From the NCBI RefSeq assembly GCF_042649125.1, contig NZ_JBHRYQ010000001.1, positions 806,001-870,000 of the forward strand: a stretch of 64,000 bases of DNA. Reading direction: 5' to 3'. This document shows, piece by piece, positions 53,878-62,279 of the stretch (positions are counted from its first letter, which is position 1; each line of letters opens with the position of its first letter). Under the pieces are notes generated by a model. It saw only the letters and a list, made by a program, of their open reading frames with translations. It was not told the DNA's origin and made no database searches. The position numbers and the translations under genes are program-made. This DNA comes from Leadbetterella lacunae. GTDB taxonomy: Bacteria > Bacteroidota > Bacteroidia > Cytophagales > Spirosomataceae.

Positions 53878-55002
53878 ATGACAAAAAAAATAAACATCGC
53901 AATAGTAGGACTGGGATTTGGGGCTGAATTTATTCCTATTTATCAGAGACATCCCAATGCAAACATGAATGCCATTTGTCAGCGAAATGTAGAGAGCCTA
54001 AATAAAATAGGAGATACTTTTGGAATAGAAAAAAGATATTCGGATTACGATGAACTCCTCAAAGACCCTCAGATAGATGCAGTTCATATTAATTCTCCTA
54101 TTCCAAACCATGCCGAGCAGTCACTAAAGGCACTTTATGCAGGCAAACATGTAGCCTGTACGGTTCCAATGGCGACTTCTACCGAAGATTGCATGAAGAT
54201 AGTAAAAGCATGCAAAGAGACGGGTAAAAAATACATGATGATGGAAACGGTGGTATATGCCCGAGAGTTTTTGTTTGTCAAAGAAATGTATGAAAAAGGT
54301 GAGTTAGGAAAAGTACAGTTTCTGAAGGCATCGCACCAACAAGACATGGAAGGCTGGCCCGACTATTGGCCAGGATTACCGCCGATGCACTATGCCACCC
54401 ACTGCGTAGGGCCTGTGGCGGGTTTATTAAAGCTGGAGGCAGAATACGTTTCATGTTTTGGTTCAGGTACTATTTCAGAAGACTTAGTAAAAATACACAA
54501 TTCTCCTTTTGCTGTAGAGTCTGCCCATATTAAATTTAAAGGCAGTGACTTAAGTGCTTATGTATATCGTTCATTGTTTGATGTGGCACGCCAATATAGA
54601 GAGAGCTTTGAGGTTTATGGGTCAAAGAAGTCTTTTGAATGGCCACTAATAGAAGGAGATAAATCAGTAATACATACAGCAAAAAAGCCAGAGTCTGAAA
54701 TACCAGAAGAGGTAGAAGTGCCGGATTATGCCCATTTGTTGCCCGAAGAAATACAGTCGTTTACTGGCAGAGGTGTCTATGATTCTGCTGAAAATACGCA
54801 CCTAAGTTTCGCTCAGGGAGGTGGCCATGGCGGCTCGCATCCGCACTTGGCACATGAGTTTATAACCGCTTTGGTTGAAGATCGAGATCCTTTTCCAAAT
54901 GCCGCCCAGTCTGCCAACTGGACTTCTGTGGGGATTTTGGCCCATGAGTCTGCCATGAATGGAGGTGTAATTGTGCATCTTCCTGATTTTTTTAATATTT
55001 AA
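53878..55002 (+). CDS. Gfo/Idh/MocA family oxidoreductase
   Basis: A 374-residue NAD(P)-dependent sugar oxidoreductase. The Rossmann motif is IAIVGLGFGAEFIPIY, then the conserved VHINSPIPNHAEQSLKALYAGKHV; the catalytic Lys/His region includes CVGPVAGLLKL. A GGGHGGSHPHLAHEF segment lies near the C-terminus. It probably oxidises or isomerises a sugar or inositol derivative together with the epimerase and the downstream ThuA protein (23 bp away). The substrate is unknown. Confidence 0.92.
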   Translation: MTKKINIAIVGLGFGAEFIPIYQRHPNANMNAICQRNVESLNKIGDTFGIEKRYSDYDELLKDPQIDAVHINSPIPNHAEQSLKALYAGKHVACTVPMATSTEDCMKIVKACKETGKKYMMMETVVYAREFLFVKEMYEKGELGKVQFLKASHQQDMEGWPDYWPGLPPMHYATHCVGPVAGLLKLEAEYVSCFGSGTISEDLVKIHNSPFAVESAHIKFKGSDLSAYVYRSLFDVARQYRESFEVYGSKKSFEWPLIEGDKSVIHTAKKPESEIPEEVEVPDYAHLLPEEIQSFTGRGVYDSAENTHLSFAQGGGHGGSHPHLAHEFITALVEDRDPFPNAAQSANWTSVGILAHESAMNGGVIVHLPDFFNI

Positions 55003-55025
55003 AAATAGCCAAAACCTTTGCCATC

Positions 55026-58000
55026 ATGAAAAAACTACTGCTTATTTTACTGTTGATTTCTTTTGGAACTTTCGCTCAAAAGGGAAGACGACTTGAGGTC
55101 CTTTTTTTAGGAGATAATGGACATCACAAGCCTATAGAACGAATTCCTGCGTTAATGGCAGCACTTGGGCCAAAAGGTGTAAATTTTACCTATACCGATA
55201 AGCTCGAAGACCTAAATCCGGTCAACTTAAATAAGTATGATGCCCTCATGATATATGCCAATTGGGACGAGATTAGCCCTGCTGGCGAAAAAGCTATTTT
55301 AGATTTTGTGGAATCGGGGAAAGGCTTTTTGCCCATTCATTGTGCTTCCTACTGTTTTCGAAACTCCGAGGCTTATGTTAAGTTAGTGGGTGGGCAGTTT
55401 TGGAGACACACCATGGATTCTGTTTCTACGAAAGCCGTAATGCCAAACCACCCCATTATGCAAGGTTTGACGCCTTTTACGGCTTATGACGAGACATATT
55501 TACATACAAAACTCGCCAACGACAATGTAGTTTTGGCTACCAGAGAAATAAAAGAAGATCAAAAGAAAGATAAGCCAAACCAGACCGAAGAGCCATATAC
55601 TTGGGTTCGCACCCAAGGTAAAGGACGAATATTTTATACCGCTTATGGCCATGACGAGCGTACTTGGGACAAACCAGGATTTCATGATTTAATTTACAAA
55701 GCCATACTTTGGACCGTAAGTTCAGATGCATTGGCGGCTTTTAATGCTAGAAATCCTGTCCCTTTTACGTACAAACCTGCGAATCTTCCAAACTACGAGC
55801 AAAGGCCAGGGCAGCAGATGCAACAATATCCGCTTTCGCCTGAGGAGTCCATGAAACACATGCAAGTGCCTGTTGAGTTTAACTTGGAGCTTTTTGCGGC
55901 AGAGCCAAATGTGATGCACCCCATAGCCCTAACTTGGGACGAAAAAGGAAGATTGTATGTATTGATTACTAAAGACTATCCGAACGAAAGAAAGCCCGAA
56001 GGCGGCAGCGACTATATATTAATGTGTGAAGACACCGATAAAGACGGCAAAGCAGACAAATTTACACGTTTTGCAGAAGGCTTGAGTATACCCACCGGAA
56101 TGGTGTTTGCCAATGGCGGTCTTGTGGTTTCGCAAGCTCCTGATATGTTGTATTTTAAAGATACCAATGGCGATGACAAAGCTGACGTGAAAAAAGTATT
56201 ATTCTCGGGATTCGGTACATTTGATACCCACGCAGGTCCTTCAAACCTACATTATGGCTTTGACAACTGGGTGTGGGGTTGTGTAGGGTATTCGGGTTTT
56301 GAGGGTAAAGTAGGAGCAGGAGATTCACTAAAGTTTGGACAGGCATTTTTTAGATTTAAGCCAGATGGCACTCAACTGGAGTGGATGACCACCACCTCAA
56401 ACAATACCTGGGGAATGGCATTTAACGAAACTAACGATGTCTTTGGCTCTACCGCAAACAATTCACACGGATGGTACATGCCCATTGCCCACAGCTATTT
56501 TAATTCAAAAAACAGAATAGATAATGGCAGTAGAAGTACAGATACCCATAGAGATATAAAACCAATCACGCCGAAAGTAAGACAAGTAGATGCATTTGGA
56601 GGTTTTACGGCCGCCGCAGGGCATAATTTTTATACCGCAAGAGCTTTCCCCAAAAAATACTGGAATAAAATTGCCTTTGTGGCGGAACCTACGGGTCATG
56701 TTTTACACCAAAACAGTATGGAGAAAAAAGGAACGGACTTCTACGACAAAGAGAGTTTTAACCTCATGGCAGGTGCTGATGAGTGGTTTTCGCCCGTATT
56801 TGCCGAAACCGGACCTGACGGAGCGGTTTGGGTAGCAGATTGGTACAGTTATATTATTCAGCACAATCCGGTTCCTAAGGGTTTTGATAATGGTTCTGGA
56901 AACGCCTATGAAACTGATTTGAGAGATTTTACGCATGGAAGAATCTATAGAGTTTCAGCAAAGGATGCACCAGTTTACAGCCCACTAAACCTTTCGAAAG
57001 ATAAACCAAATGAACTGCTAGCAGCACTTAAAAACGATAACATGTTTTGGAGAATGCAAGCACAGCGATTGTTGGTAGAGCGAGCAAATATCGACGTAGT
57101 TCCCGCTTTAGAGGCTTTGGTAAAAGAATATTCAGTAGACGAAATTGGAATTAACGCACCGGCTATTCATGCCATTTGGACCCTACAAGGTTTAAATGCC
57201 TTACGTTCTACCACAATTGAGGCGGCATTGAAGCACCCTTCGACAGATGTTCGCAAAAATGCCATAAAGGCCATGGAGTTCGATGCCAATTCTGTAAAAA
57301 TGATTTTGGACCATAATTTACTAAATGACAAAGAGCCTTTGGTAGTTTTAAATGCTCTGCTTTTAATGTCTAAATCGCCACTAAATATTTTAGCAGAAAA
57401 TGCAATACTGACAAGACTAGAAACCGCTATAGAAGCTGACGACAGGTGGTTGCCAGATGCATTTGCTTGTGTGTTAACTGCCAACGATGGTAAGTTGATG
57501 AAAAAGTTATATGCTAAGCAAATTGCAGTGGGTAAAACTGACACCAAAACCACGGAAATGATGAATCACGACCACCACAAAATGATGGAGGAAAAGAAAG
57601 CCGAAGTGAAATCAAAAGGAGTGGACCTAGTAGTAGAAAACGTAAAATTGGAACCTGCAAATCCAGCAGTGCGAGAGCGTGTGAGTGCCATAGTAGAAAT
57701 TAAAAACCAAGGCGACAAAGATTTAGCTGCTAACGAATTGGTGACGCTTGACCTTAAATTTGAAGGAATGGGCACCAAAATAGACCAAGTGAGCAGGTAT
57801 TTTAAAGAAGGTATAAAGTCGGGCGAAACGGTTTCCATCACCAAAGTCAATAATGGCCCTTGGGAAGGAAGCATTGCCTATAACTCCGACTCAGAAGGAG
57901 AGTACACGTTAAATGTAACGATTGATAAAAACAATGAACTAATAGCGGAAACAAACAAAAAGAACAATACTTTCACCAAGAAAATCCATTACAGTGCTCC

Positions 58001-58661
58001 TGCCTCATTGCGTAGTTTTGCATTGGAGCGGGCTCTTAGGTCTTATGCCTCCGTAGCTCCTGTAGATTCGCTTGTAGCCACTATAAAGGCCTCACAAAAG
58101 CTTTCTAACCAAGACCAAAGTATGGTGATAAAAGCCATATCAGAAGGATGGAACTACAAAACAAAAGGAGTTAAAATTAAAGATTCGGATAAGGTTTTTC
58201 TGAAAAGCTTAAACCAAGAAACACGCCTAGTAAAACTATTAACTGCCTGGAATGTAATAGAAGAAACAAAAGCGAGCGGCGATGTGCTTAAGATCAGAAT
58301 CAAGGCAGTACGCGAAGCTATGAAATTTGACATAAAAGAATTTACCGTTAAGGCAGGTCAAACCGTAGAAATCACGTTCGAAAATCCGGATGCGATGCAA
58401 CACAATTTGGTAATAGTAAAACCAAAAATGATGGAAAAAGTAGGTAATCTGGCAGATAAAATGATGATGGACGAACACGGAGCAGACAAAAACTATGTAC
58501 CAAGTGTGTCAGAAGTTCTGTTTTCTACCCCATTAGTAAACCCAGATACTAACTTCAAACTTACTTTCAAAGCCCCAGCCACACCCGGTATTTATCCGTA
58601 CGTATGTACATTTCCGGGTCACTGGAGACTAATGAATGGCAGCATGAAAGTAATCAAATAG
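55026..58661 (+). CDS. Secreted ThuA-sugar dehydrogenase-CARDB-cupredoxin fusion protein
   Basis: A 1211-residue periplasmic or extracellular protein with signal peptide (MKKLLLILLLISFGTFAQ). Domains in order: ThuA amidotransferase-like (about 22-240; IHCASYCFRN, GHDERTW); six-bladed sugar-dehydrogenase/membrane-bound dehydrogenase propeller (about 285-645); helical HEAT-like repeats (about 660-830); a CARDB adhesion-type domain (about 865-985; IVEIKNQGDKDLAANELV); and a blue-copper cupredoxin (about 1095-1211). The copper ligands are His1126, Cys1194, His1199 and Met1203, an azurin-type C-x4-H-x3-M spacing. Related proteins often carry a CxxCH cytochrome for electrons; none is present, so the cupredoxin may replace it. 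Carbohydrate oxidation is inferred. Confidence 0.9.
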   Translation: MKKLLLILLLISFGTFAQKGRRLEVLFLGDNGHHKPIERIPALMAALGPKGVNFTYTDKLEDLNPVNLNKYDALMIYANWDEISPAGEKAILDFVESGKGFLPIHCASYCFRNSEAYVKLVGGQFWRHTMDSVSTKAVMPNHPIMQGLTPFTAYDETYLHTKLANDNVVLATREIKEDQKKDKPNQTEEPYTWVRTQGKGRIFYTAYGHDERTWDKPGFHDLIYKAILWTVSSDALAAFNARNPVPFTYKPANLPNYEQRPGQQMQQYPLSPEESMKHMQVPVEFNLELFAAEPNVMHPIALTWDEKGRLYVLITKDYPNERKPEGGSDYILMCEDTDKDGKADKFTRFAEGLSIPTGMVFANGGLVVSQAPDMLYFKDTNGDDKADVKKVLFSGFGTFDTHAGPSNLHYGFDNWVWGCVGYSGFEGKVGAGDSLKFGQAFFRFKPDGTQLEWMTTTSNNTWGMAFNETNDVFGSTANNSHGWYMPIAHSYFNSKNRIDNGSRSTDTHRDIKPITPKVRQVDAFGGFTAAAGHNFYTARAFPKKYWNKIAFVAEPTGHVLHQNSMEKKGTDFYDKESFNLMAGADEWFSPVFAETGPDGAVWVADWYSYIIQHNPVPKGFDNGSGNAYETDLRDFTHGRIYRVSAKDAPVYSPLNLSKDKPNELLAALKNDNMFWRMQAQRLLVERANIDVVPALEALVKEYSVDEIGINAPAIHAIWTLQGLNALRSTTIEAALKHPSTDVRKNAIKAMEFDANSVKMILDHNLLNDKEPLVVLNALLLMSKSPLNILAENAILTRLETAIEADDRWLPDAFACVLTANDGKLMKKLYAKQIAVGKTDTKTTEMMNHDHHKMMEEKKAEVKSKGVDLVVENVKLEPANPAVRERVSAIVEIKNQGDKDLAANELVTLDLKFEGMGTKIDQVSRYFKEGIKSGETVSITKVNNGPWEGSIAYNSDSEGEYTLNVTIDKNNELIAETNKKNNTFTKKIHYSAPASLRSFALERALRSYASVAPVDSLVATIKASQKLSNQDQSMVIKAISEGWNYKTKGVKIKDSDKVFLKSLNQETRLVKLLTAWNVIEETKASGDVLKIRIKAVREAMKFDIKEFTVKAGQTVEITFENPDAMQHNLVIVKPKMMEKVGNLADKMMMDEHGADKNYVPSVSEVLFSTPLVNPDTNFKLTFKAPATPGIYPYVCTFPGHWRLMNGSMKVIK

Positions 58662-58689
58662 CTTTATTCAACCTTTCTATTCTAAACAC

Positions 58690-58727
58690 AATCAGAGTTC
58701 GCTTCACCGCGGCTCTGATTTTTTTTG
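58690..58727 (+). terminator. Rho-independent terminator of the sugar operon
   Basis: AATCAGAG (58690-58697) pairs with CTCTGATT (58713-58720), with an inner CGC/GCG stem, followed by T6 or more. Confidence 0.92.
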
Positions 58728-58825
58728 TGGTATGATATTGATCTACAGCATGTTTTGGCAAAAAAATGAAGGGATGATATAAAGCTTTGCAATTTGAAGC
58801 ACATACAATACAGAACTGAAATGTT

Positions 58826-58833
58826 TATATTTG
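58826..58833 (+). promoter_or_regulatory. -7 box (TATATTTG) for the metal-binding lipoprotein
   Basis: It matches TAnnTTTG, 47 bases before the ATG at 58881. Confidence 0.55.
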
Positions 58834-58880
58834 TAAAAACAGATTAAAAGAATAAATTCAAAACTCAAACCATCAAATAA

Positions 58881-59078
58881 ATGAAAAAATCAGTATTCTT
58901 ATTCATGCTGCTGACAAGCATCACCATGGCATGCGGAACAGATAAGGCAGAAAAAACAGAACTAAGCCAAGACCAACAATATACCTGCCCCATGGACCCA
59001 GACGTAATAGGCAAAAAAGGCGAAAAGTGTACAAAATGCGGCATGGAACTAACCGAGCTAGTAAAAGAAGAAAAATAG
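58881..59078 (+). CDS. Small lipoprotein with heavy-metal-binding domain
   Basis: A 65-residue lipoprotein (lipobox ITMAC, Cys18). Its mature part is a single heavy-metal-binding (HMBD/YHS-like) domain with YTCPMDPDVI and KCTKCGMELTEL. The same CPM...C..CGM module occurs at the N-termini of copper-transporting ATPases and efflux adaptors. It would bind Cu or a similar ion at the membrane surface. It stands between two terminators and is the last core-like gene before the accessory region. Confidence 0.9.
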   Translation: MKKSVFLFMLLTSITMACGTDKAEKTELSQDQQYTCPMDPDVIGKKGEKCTKCGMELTELVKEEK

Positions 59079-59144
59079 TAAATAGGGGAGAGCCAACACT
59101 TTTTTCAGAATCTACGCTCCCTCTTTTTTTTTAACATAGTATTT

Positions 59145-59178
59145 AACTACCTGAAAGAGATTTTGGGTAGTTTTTTTT
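59145..59178 (+). terminator. Rho-independent terminator
   Basis: AACTACC (59145-59151) pairs with GGTAGTT (59166-59172), followed by T8. A weaker GGAGAGC / GCTCCCTC hairpin with a T-run lies just before it (about 59094-59131). Confidence 0.8.
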
Positions 59179-59532
59179 GGGGGGGATAAGCTAAATTCTT
59201 TGAAACTAGCCTGTAATAAGTTTTAAGTAATATCTAAGAAGACTTTTATTTTATGCAAATCAATAGCCTACATTAAGTTATGTCTACAAAAAAAGGATTT
59301 TCAAATGCCCAAAATTTACATAATTACCTGTAATCCATTTTTTAACCTATTTCTAATATTATATTTGTAATAATTGATGATTTTTGTGGTGAAATAAGAA
59401 TGTTTTAATGCTGTATTTCCTTAAAAGTTAGCGTATAGCTTTACTTTGAGAATTTTAAAATGCACTTTACAATATAAAAATCACACAAACGAACAGGTAA
59501 TTAATAATACCTTATTATTTTTTCTATTAAAT
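59179..59532. other. AT-rich gene-free interval before the DUF4007 remnant
   Basis: No ORF of note. The only clear signal is a TATATTTG box at 59360-59367. Its nearest downstream start codons are the DUF4007 remnant (59533) and the HNH gene (59668), so any transcript from it would have a long leader. Confidence 0.5.
59360..59367 (+). promoter_or_regulatory. Candidate -7 box (TATATTTG) upstream of the DUF4007 remnant and HNH gene
   Basis: It matches TAnnTTTG but lies 166 bases before 59533 and 301 bases before 59668. It may be the original promoter of the decayed DUF4007 gene. Confidence 0.4.
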
Positions 59533-59619
59533 ATGAGTTTATTCCTTAAAGAAAATAAATTAAATTTCTCAGGGCATGATTCCTTTCAATGCCGACAACT
59601 TTGGCTTAAAAAAGGGTAA
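59533..59619 (+). pseudogene. N-terminal remnant of a DUF4007 family protein
   Basis: A 28-codon frame reads MSLFLKENKLNFSGHDSF then QCRQLWLKKG and stops at TAA. The string FSGHDSFQCRQLWLKKG matches the diagnostic N-terminus I recall for DUF4007 proteins (FSGHESF-x-C-R-x-x-WLKKG), which are about 300 residues long and lie beside DndC-like PAPS-reductase genes of phosphorothioation-type defence systems. Shifting one base within the A6 run before GGG extends the frame only to a stop at 59642-59644. The rest of the gene is missing and the HNH gene begins 48 bp later. This is read as a decayed fragment; a 28-residue functional peptide is less likely. Confidence 0.7.
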
Positions 59620-59667
59620 ACTTGAAGATATTTTCTTTTTATAAATACCAACTTTAAAATAATAAAA

Positions 59668-60777
59668 ATGAATAATGTAGTCTTCAATAATATCAGCAAA
59701 ATCATTGAACAGGATAGTAAGACTACTACTTACAAATTTGCTCTTTTGCGGGGTGTAATTGATATTATTCAAGAAAATTCACCTTATATTTCGTTTGTAG
59801 AAAGCCGTGTTCATATTCCAACTGGATTGCTTATTGAAAAATGGTTGTTGTACTACTATCCGATTTTGCAATCTCAGACCTCAATCCCTCAAATTAACGG
59901 TGAAACTAATTTAGTTTTCAGCAATCATTTAAGTAAACTAATCTTTGCCTATGAATCTCGTGGCGGTTTTTCTGCTTTTTACAATGATTTGAAGAATAGA
60001 GGAATTCCAGAGGATTTACAGAGTGATTTTTATGAACTTTCTAAAAAACTGAGAGATACGATCACTAAAATGCCAATGAAATATATTGGACGTTCTATTA
60101 CCAATGAATTTTATTCCATTTTTAAATATGAAAATAAAATAGTCAGAAGAAATTTAAACTTTAACATTGAAACTTTAATTAAAGACTTCGGAACATTCTC
60201 AATTCCCTTTGAATACTATGAAGCCTTTAAAATATTGGGTAGTTTCATCAATGGACAAGATTCCATTCTGTTTAAATGGGCGGAATTTTCAGTAAATGCT
60301 TCTGGGAATAATTTATCAGTTCACAAAGTTTTAAATGAGGTATTAAAAAGTCCTATCACCTTGCGAGATATAAAGGAATCTAAAAAATTGTATAAAGAGA
60401 TTCTTCAAAAAGAAGGTAAAGTTTATTGCGTTTGGACAGGTAGGAAAATTTCAAACTATGATATTGATCATTTGATTCCGTTTTCAATTTGGAAAAATAA
60501 CGACCTTTGGAATTTACTTCCATCAGATTCAAAAATTAATAATCAGAAAAGAGATAAAATCCCAACACCAGAAATTATAGAAAGGCAAAAAAGTTTAATA
60601 ATTGATTATTGGGGAATTATTTATGAACATCAATCTAAAAGATTCCAAAAGGAGATCCAGGTTGCACTTTTGGGCAACCATTCATTTGATACTTGGAAAA
60701 ATATTGGTATTTCTAAATTACAAAATAGTTGCAATTACCTAATTGAAAGCAGAGGTTTTGAAGGATGGAAAATTTAA
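59668..60777 (+). CDS. HNH endonuclease domain protein
   Basis: A 369-residue protein. Residues 1-240 are helical and unrecognised. The C-terminal HNH nuclease (about 250-300) contains Cys254 (VYCVWTGRKI), the metal/catalytic YDIDHLIPFS (Asp267, His268), NDLWNLLP (Asn282) and a final NNQKRDKIP (Asn291/Asn292, Lys297). It therefore appears intact, with single Cys rather than paired CxxC zinc ligands. It overlaps the methyltransferase-HIT gene by 13 bp and follows a DUF4007 remnant. A role in nucleic-acid restriction as part of a defence cassette is inferred. Confidence 0.85.
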   Translation: MNNVVFNNISKIIEQDSKTTTYKFALLRGVIDIIQENSPYISFVESRVHIPTGLLIEKWLLYYYPILQSQTSIPQINGETNLVFSNHLSKLIFAYESRGGFSAFYNDLKNRGIPEDLQSDFYELSKKLRDTITKMPMKYIGRSITNEFYSIFKYENKIVRRNLNFNIETLIKDFGTFSIPFEYYEAFKILGSFINGQDSILFKWAEFSVNASGNNLSVHKVLNEVLKSPITLRDIKESKKLYKEILQKEGKVYCVWTGRKISNYDIDHLIPFSIWKNNDLWNLLPSDSKINNQKRDKIPTPEIIERQKSLIIDYWGIIYEHQSKRFQKEIQVALLGNHSFDTWKNIGISKLQNSCNYLIESRGFEGWKI

Positions 60778-61571
60778 AAGAAAACCCAAATAGCCACTTA
60801 ACCGCAAAGGAAAGAGATACCCTTTCTTTTCCAGCCAAAATTCTATTTAATAAAAATCTATTGAATGGTGAGGTTTTAGATTTTGGATGTGGTTATGGAA
60901 GTGATGTTAAATTACTTAAAGCTAAAGGAATAAATATTGAAGGTTACGATAAATATCATTTTCCTAATTATCCGAGCAAAAAGTTTGACACCATTATTTG
61001 CTTCTATGTTTTAAACGTGTTATTGCAAGAAGAACAGGCAACCGTTTTGATGGAATTATCTCAACTTGTCAAACCAACAGGGAAAGTTTATATCGCAGTA
61101 AGAAGAGATTTGCAATTTGAGGGATTTAGAATTCATAAAATTCATCGAAAGAAAACATATCAGTGTAGTGTTTTATTAAATTCAAAGTCTTTTTTTAAAA
61201 ATGACTTTTGTGAAATATATGAATATCAACATTTCACCCAAATCTTTAAAGCATCAAATAGAAATTGTCAGCTATGCAATCCAAGTTCTGATATGGATTT
61301 AATTGTTGAGTCTGCAACCGCATATGCTTTATTTGATAAATTTTCTGCAAATGAGGGAGAAGCCATAATAATTCCGAAGAGACATTGTTTAAATTATTTT
61401 GAATTATCTTTCAAAGAACAATCAGCATGTATATTTATGCTAAACCAGGTAAAAAAAATATTAACTTTAAAATTTAACCCTAGTGGATTTACTGTTAAAA
61501 TAGATACAATAGAAAAAAATGATATTGAAAAAAAACATACACATATTCGTTTAGTCCCAACTTATAATTAG
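60765..61571 (+). CDS. Methyltransferase-HIT domain fusion protein
   Basis: A 268-residue bifunctional protein. Residues about 20-155 are a class I SAM methyltransferase with motif I VLDFGCGYGSD (37-47), acidic GYDKY and motif IV FDTIICFYVLNVL. Residues about 165-268 are a HIT domain with the metal pair CQLC (168-171), EAIIIPKRHC (His207) and the histidine triad as HTHIRLVP (258-265). The third His of HxHxH is Arg262; the middle His260, the usual nucleophile, is kept. The HIT part could hydrolyse or transfer nucleotides. The gene overlaps the HNH gene by 13 bp, so the two are probably made together. The target is unknown. Confidence 0.86.
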   Translation: MENLKENPNSHLTAKERDTLSFPAKILFNKNLLNGEVLDFGCGYGSDVKLLKAKGINIEGYDKYHFPNYPSKKFDTIICFYVLNVLLQEEQATVLMELSQLVKPTGKVYIAVRRDLQFEGFRIHKIHRKKTYQCSVLLNSKSFFKNDFCEIYEYQHFTQIFKASNRNCQLCNPSSDMDLIVESATAYALFDKFSANEGEAIIIPKRHCLNYFELSFKEQSACIFMLNQVKKILTLKFNPSGFTVKIDTIEKNDIEKKHTHIRLVPTYN

Positions 61572-61685
61572 ATTTTAAGGAATAAAATGTAGAGTTGAAA
61601 AATTAAAGTTACTTTAAAATTGAATTGTTATTAAAAAAACTTAAATCCATTTTATTTTCATTAATACCAACATCAACCCAAACCC

Positions 61686-61847
61686 ATGCCACAAGAAGAC
61701 CAACCACCAATCCAACCTAGGGAAAGATATCCAAAAGCTAAATATCCACCCGAAAGAAAAGAGTTTCCACTTTTGGATAAATACAAAGCCTATGTAGCTT
61801 TTGTGTTTATATTATCAATTGCAATATTGGCTTATTTATCATTTTAG
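61686..61847 (+). CDS. Small single-span membrane protein, 53 aa
   Basis: An ATG frame of 54 codons encodes a Pro/Arg/Glu-rich cytoplasmic segment (MPQEDQPPIQPRERYPKAK and PPERKEFPLLDKYK) followed by a clear C-terminal membrane helix (AYVAFVFILSIAILAYLSF). It is too short for usual cut-offs, but the composition is protein-like. It follows the methyltransferase-HIT gene by 114 bp in the same direction. No family recognised; function unknown. Confidence 0.5.
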   Translation: MPQEDQPPIQPRERYPKAKYPPERKEFPLLDKYKAYVAFVFILSIAILAYLSF

Positions 61848-62236
61848 GAAAATTATATTTAATTCAACCTTTAAAGCCACACGACCCAATATTTTTGAAA
61901 AATCACATCTCCCAAGAATCAAATATTCCTTATCAGTATCAAATCACTTTTCAAATATCCAATTCTCAGGCAGAATGAAAAAGTGATAAAATTAGCGAAA
62001 TGTAGGGTTTGATAGACTTTGCGGTATAAAAAGTATATAAAATTGACTAATGTAAGAAATTTAGATTTTGCCATGTCAAATTGCAAATTTCAGTATTTTG
62101 GAGTATTGCATCCAAAAAATCATAGTAATTGGATAAAATTCAAAACTTAGAAAACTTTGGATACAAAACTAAGTCAGTTTTTAGTGTGCAATTAAAAGAA
62201 CCGGATAAAATATAGTGGGGATATGCCCTAAATTAA
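61848..62236. other. Gene-free interval left of the attachment site
   Basis: AT-rich sequence with no credible ORF (the 61-codon TTG frame from 61801 overlaps the small membrane protein and has no protein-like features). A loose ACTTAG/CTAAGT inverted repeat lies near 62145-62175. Nothing else is supported. Confidence 0.5.
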
Positions 62237-62275
62237 AAAATCCCAATCTTTCGGCTATCAAAAGATTGGGATTTT
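62237..62275 (-). terminator. Strong terminator, probably of a tmRNA or tRNA gene on the minus strand
   Basis: The perfect 15-bp stem AAAATCCCAATCTTT (62237-62251) / AAAGATTGGGATTTT (62261-62275) has a 9-base loop. Read on the minus strand it is followed by more T residues (T6 then AATTT). It lies 4 bp from the RNA-gene 3' end at 62280. Confidence 0.8.
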
Positions 62276-62279
62276 AAAA

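Noticed and set aside
59668..61571. A standard restriction-modification or complete Dnd/Ssp system
   Set aside because: No restriction specificity, DndB-E, SspB-E or PAPS-reductase gene is present in the window; only the DUF4007 remnant hints at such a system.
61801..61986. 61-codon TTG-start frame
   Set aside because: It overlaps the more protein-like 53-residue membrane ORF in another frame and has no domain features.
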